From positions 1 to 6,097 of the forward strand of contig JAJXTJ010000086.1 in assembly GCA_021783895.1 (NCBI GenBank): DNA of 6,097 nucleotides, written 5' to 3'. Source of the DNA: Pseudomonadota bacterium. Lineage in GTDB: Bacteria > Pseudomonadota > Gammaproteobacteria > Burkholderiales > Sulfuricellaceae. Below are positions 5,283-6,097 of the stretch, piece after piece (the stretch's first letter is position 1; the number at the start of each line of letters is the position of its first letter). Below the pieces are notes generated by a model. The model saw only the letters and a program-made list of their open reading frames with translations, was not told the origin of the DNA and ran no database searches. Position numbers and translations under genes: made by a program.

Positions 5283-5416
5283 CGCCCCTTGACTTCCTCC
5301 TGCGTAACCTTACAATCCCCATAAGTACCGCCTGCCCAGCGGTTCAGTCCAGCAAGGTTATCCGCCGCCAATGCGTGCGGGACTCTTGCTGGCTTGGGTG
5401 GGGCGACTGATAAACG
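5279..5416 (-). pseudogene. Possible gene remnant, 45 codons without a start
   Basis: The minus strand is open between a TAG at 5419-5417 and TGA at 5281-5279. The predicted peptide includes ALAADNLAGLNRWAGG and TYGDCKVTQEEVKGR, which reads like ordinary globular protein rather than random frame. There is no ATG or GTG start and no ribosome-binding site. Its stop codon lies inside the right outer arm of the RAYT unit. It may be a fragment of a gene cut by that element, or a coding-looking frame through a dispersed repeat. I do not recognise it. Confidence 0.25.
5329..5405. repeat. Extended imperfect palindrome of unknown nature
   Basis: Nested complementary segments run outward from the centre. 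CCGCCGC (5362-5368) pairs with GCG-T-GCGG (5373-5380) around a CAAT loop with one bulged T. CCAGCAAG (5349-5356) pairs with CTTGCTGG (5385-5392), CCCA (5335-5338) with TGGG (5395-5398), and CGCC (5329-5332) with GGCG (5402-5405). It occupies most of the 162-base gap between the RAYT unit and the next gene. It could be a structured RNA, a non-autonomous element or a recombination site. Nothing in the sequence decides between them. Confidence 0.4.
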
Positions 5417-5444
5417 CTATTCGTTAGAGTTTTATGTCACCACT

Positions 5445-6097
5445 ATGGCAAGTATTAATTCCTCAGTAGCTTTGTCAGTGCTCATAAGCGCCCTACTTCT
5501 TTACTTTCCTAGGGTTGCTTTGGCAGAACAAATGAATACACGTTGCGATCATTCCATTATTCAGTTACTTGGGACGAAACTAGGGCTCGCCGACTTTTCT
5601 TACCCGAAAGATGGAATGTATCCCAGCCGGGAAAATGGTGGTTTGATTATCGCTGCCGCTTGCAGAAACATGCCTGCCGATCACACAAAAACCATTGCAG
5701 CTATTGTATACGATGAAGAGCCTGGAAATGATTTCGGCAAGCGTCTCTATGTGATAGTCGTGGATATCTCGAAAAAAATAATTATTGGAACCTATACCGA
5801 CTCGTTAGGTGTGGATGCCGTCACAGAATGGCATAGTGATTCACTGACTATTGATACTGGCCGTTACTTGCTTGCGCCTGGAACAAGAGCATTTGGTTTA
5901 AGAACTCAGACTTTCAAGGAAGGGTGCGCATTTGAAGGTGGCTATGACGATGAACTTACGTTATTCGTTTTAAATGGCAAATCAATCCGACCTATTTTAT
6001 CTGAATCTATGCTCCATTGGTATTATGGAAATGCGGACCGTTGTGATGGGCAGGACGTTCCACGTATTGAAGCTTATACTTCAATTTCTGTTCAGCC
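5445..6097 (+). CDS. Unrecognised exported protein with four cysteines, partial (3' end beyond window)
   Basis: The frame is open from ATG 5445 to the end of the window (217 codons) without a stop. Residues 1-27 look like a Sec signal peptide: a hydrophobic core SVALSVLISALLLYF and a cleavage site after VALA (A27), although the N-region lacks a positive charge. There is no lipobox, so a soluble periplasmic or secreted protein is expected. The mature part has cysteines C34, C73, C161 and C200, which could form two disulfides, and the segments VIVVDISKKIIIGTYTDS and IDTGRYLLAPGTRAFGLRT suggest a beta-rich fold. I do not recognise a family. The gene is much AT-richer than the pst genes (a sampled 60-base line is about 43% GC against 68% in pstC), hinting at separate ancestry. 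No strong ribosome-binding site is seen; TAGAG at 5425-5429 is distant. Confidence 0.72.
   Translation, partial: MASINSSVALSVLISALLLYFPRVALAEQMNTRCDHSIIQLLGTKLGLADFSYPKDGMYPSRENGGLIIAAACRNMPADHTKTIAAIVYDEEPGNDFGKRLYVIVVDISKKIIIGTYTDSLGVDAVTEWHSDSLTIDTGRYLLAPGTRAFGLRTQTFKEGCAFEGGYDDELTLFVLNGKSIRPILSESMLHWYYGNADRCDGQDVPRIEAYTSISVQ

Noticed and set aside
5045..5410. Open frame of 121 codons overlapping the RAYT gene and running through the right REP arm
   Set aside because: It is off-frame within the transposase. Its peptide ...NALRLLTPYALRG recurs in the minus-strand frame 4875-4549 only because both read outward through the same inverted repeat.

Overview
The window looks like chromosomal DNA of a GC-rich beta- or gammaproteobacterium. 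The Pst proteins resemble the Escherichia coli type, and several GTAG-headed palindromes plus a REP-associated tyrosine transposase (RAYT) fit those groups. I cannot name a genus from this sequence.

Bases 1-3684 hold a high-affinity phosphate ABC transporter locus on the + strand: the end of pstS (periplasmic phosphate-binding protein), two small unrecognised genes that overlap by ATGA (476-703 and 700-936), then pstC, pstA and pstB. PstS hands phosphate to the PstC/PstA membrane channel, and PstB hydrolyses ATP to drive uptake. pstS is separated from the rest by a pair of inverted REP hairpins and a strong intrinsic terminator, which should keep binding-protein transcripts more abundant than transporter transcripts. 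pstC has no visible Shine-Dalgarno sequence. A perfect extended -10 motif lies just upstream of its ATG, so it may be transcribed separately as a leaderless mRNA. phoU, often next to pstB, is absent here.

Bases 3685-3830 are a repeat-rich junction. It holds a GGGAGAGG repeat cluster and a GTAG hairpin that supplies the stop codon of the next gene. Bases 3827-4509 on the - strand encode a type II toxin-antitoxin pair: a ribbon-helix-helix VapB-like antitoxin and a PIN-domain VapC-like toxin overlapping it by GTGA.

Bases 4603-5282 form a compact RAYT unit: an apparently intact HUH/Y1 transposase gene between near-perfect inverted REP sequences, with a second, outer pair of matching 9-mers. It is followed by an unexplained palindromic stretch (5283-5444) carrying a start-less minus-strand reading frame. 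The window ends inside an AT-richer gene (from 5445) for an unrecognised exported protein with a signal peptide and four cysteines.

The pst genes are ordinary. The parts most worth following up are the coupled small-gene pair inside the pst locus, the possible leaderless pstC promoter with its switch-like hairpins, the RAYT unit with its nested repeats, and the structured stretch plus exported protein at the right end.
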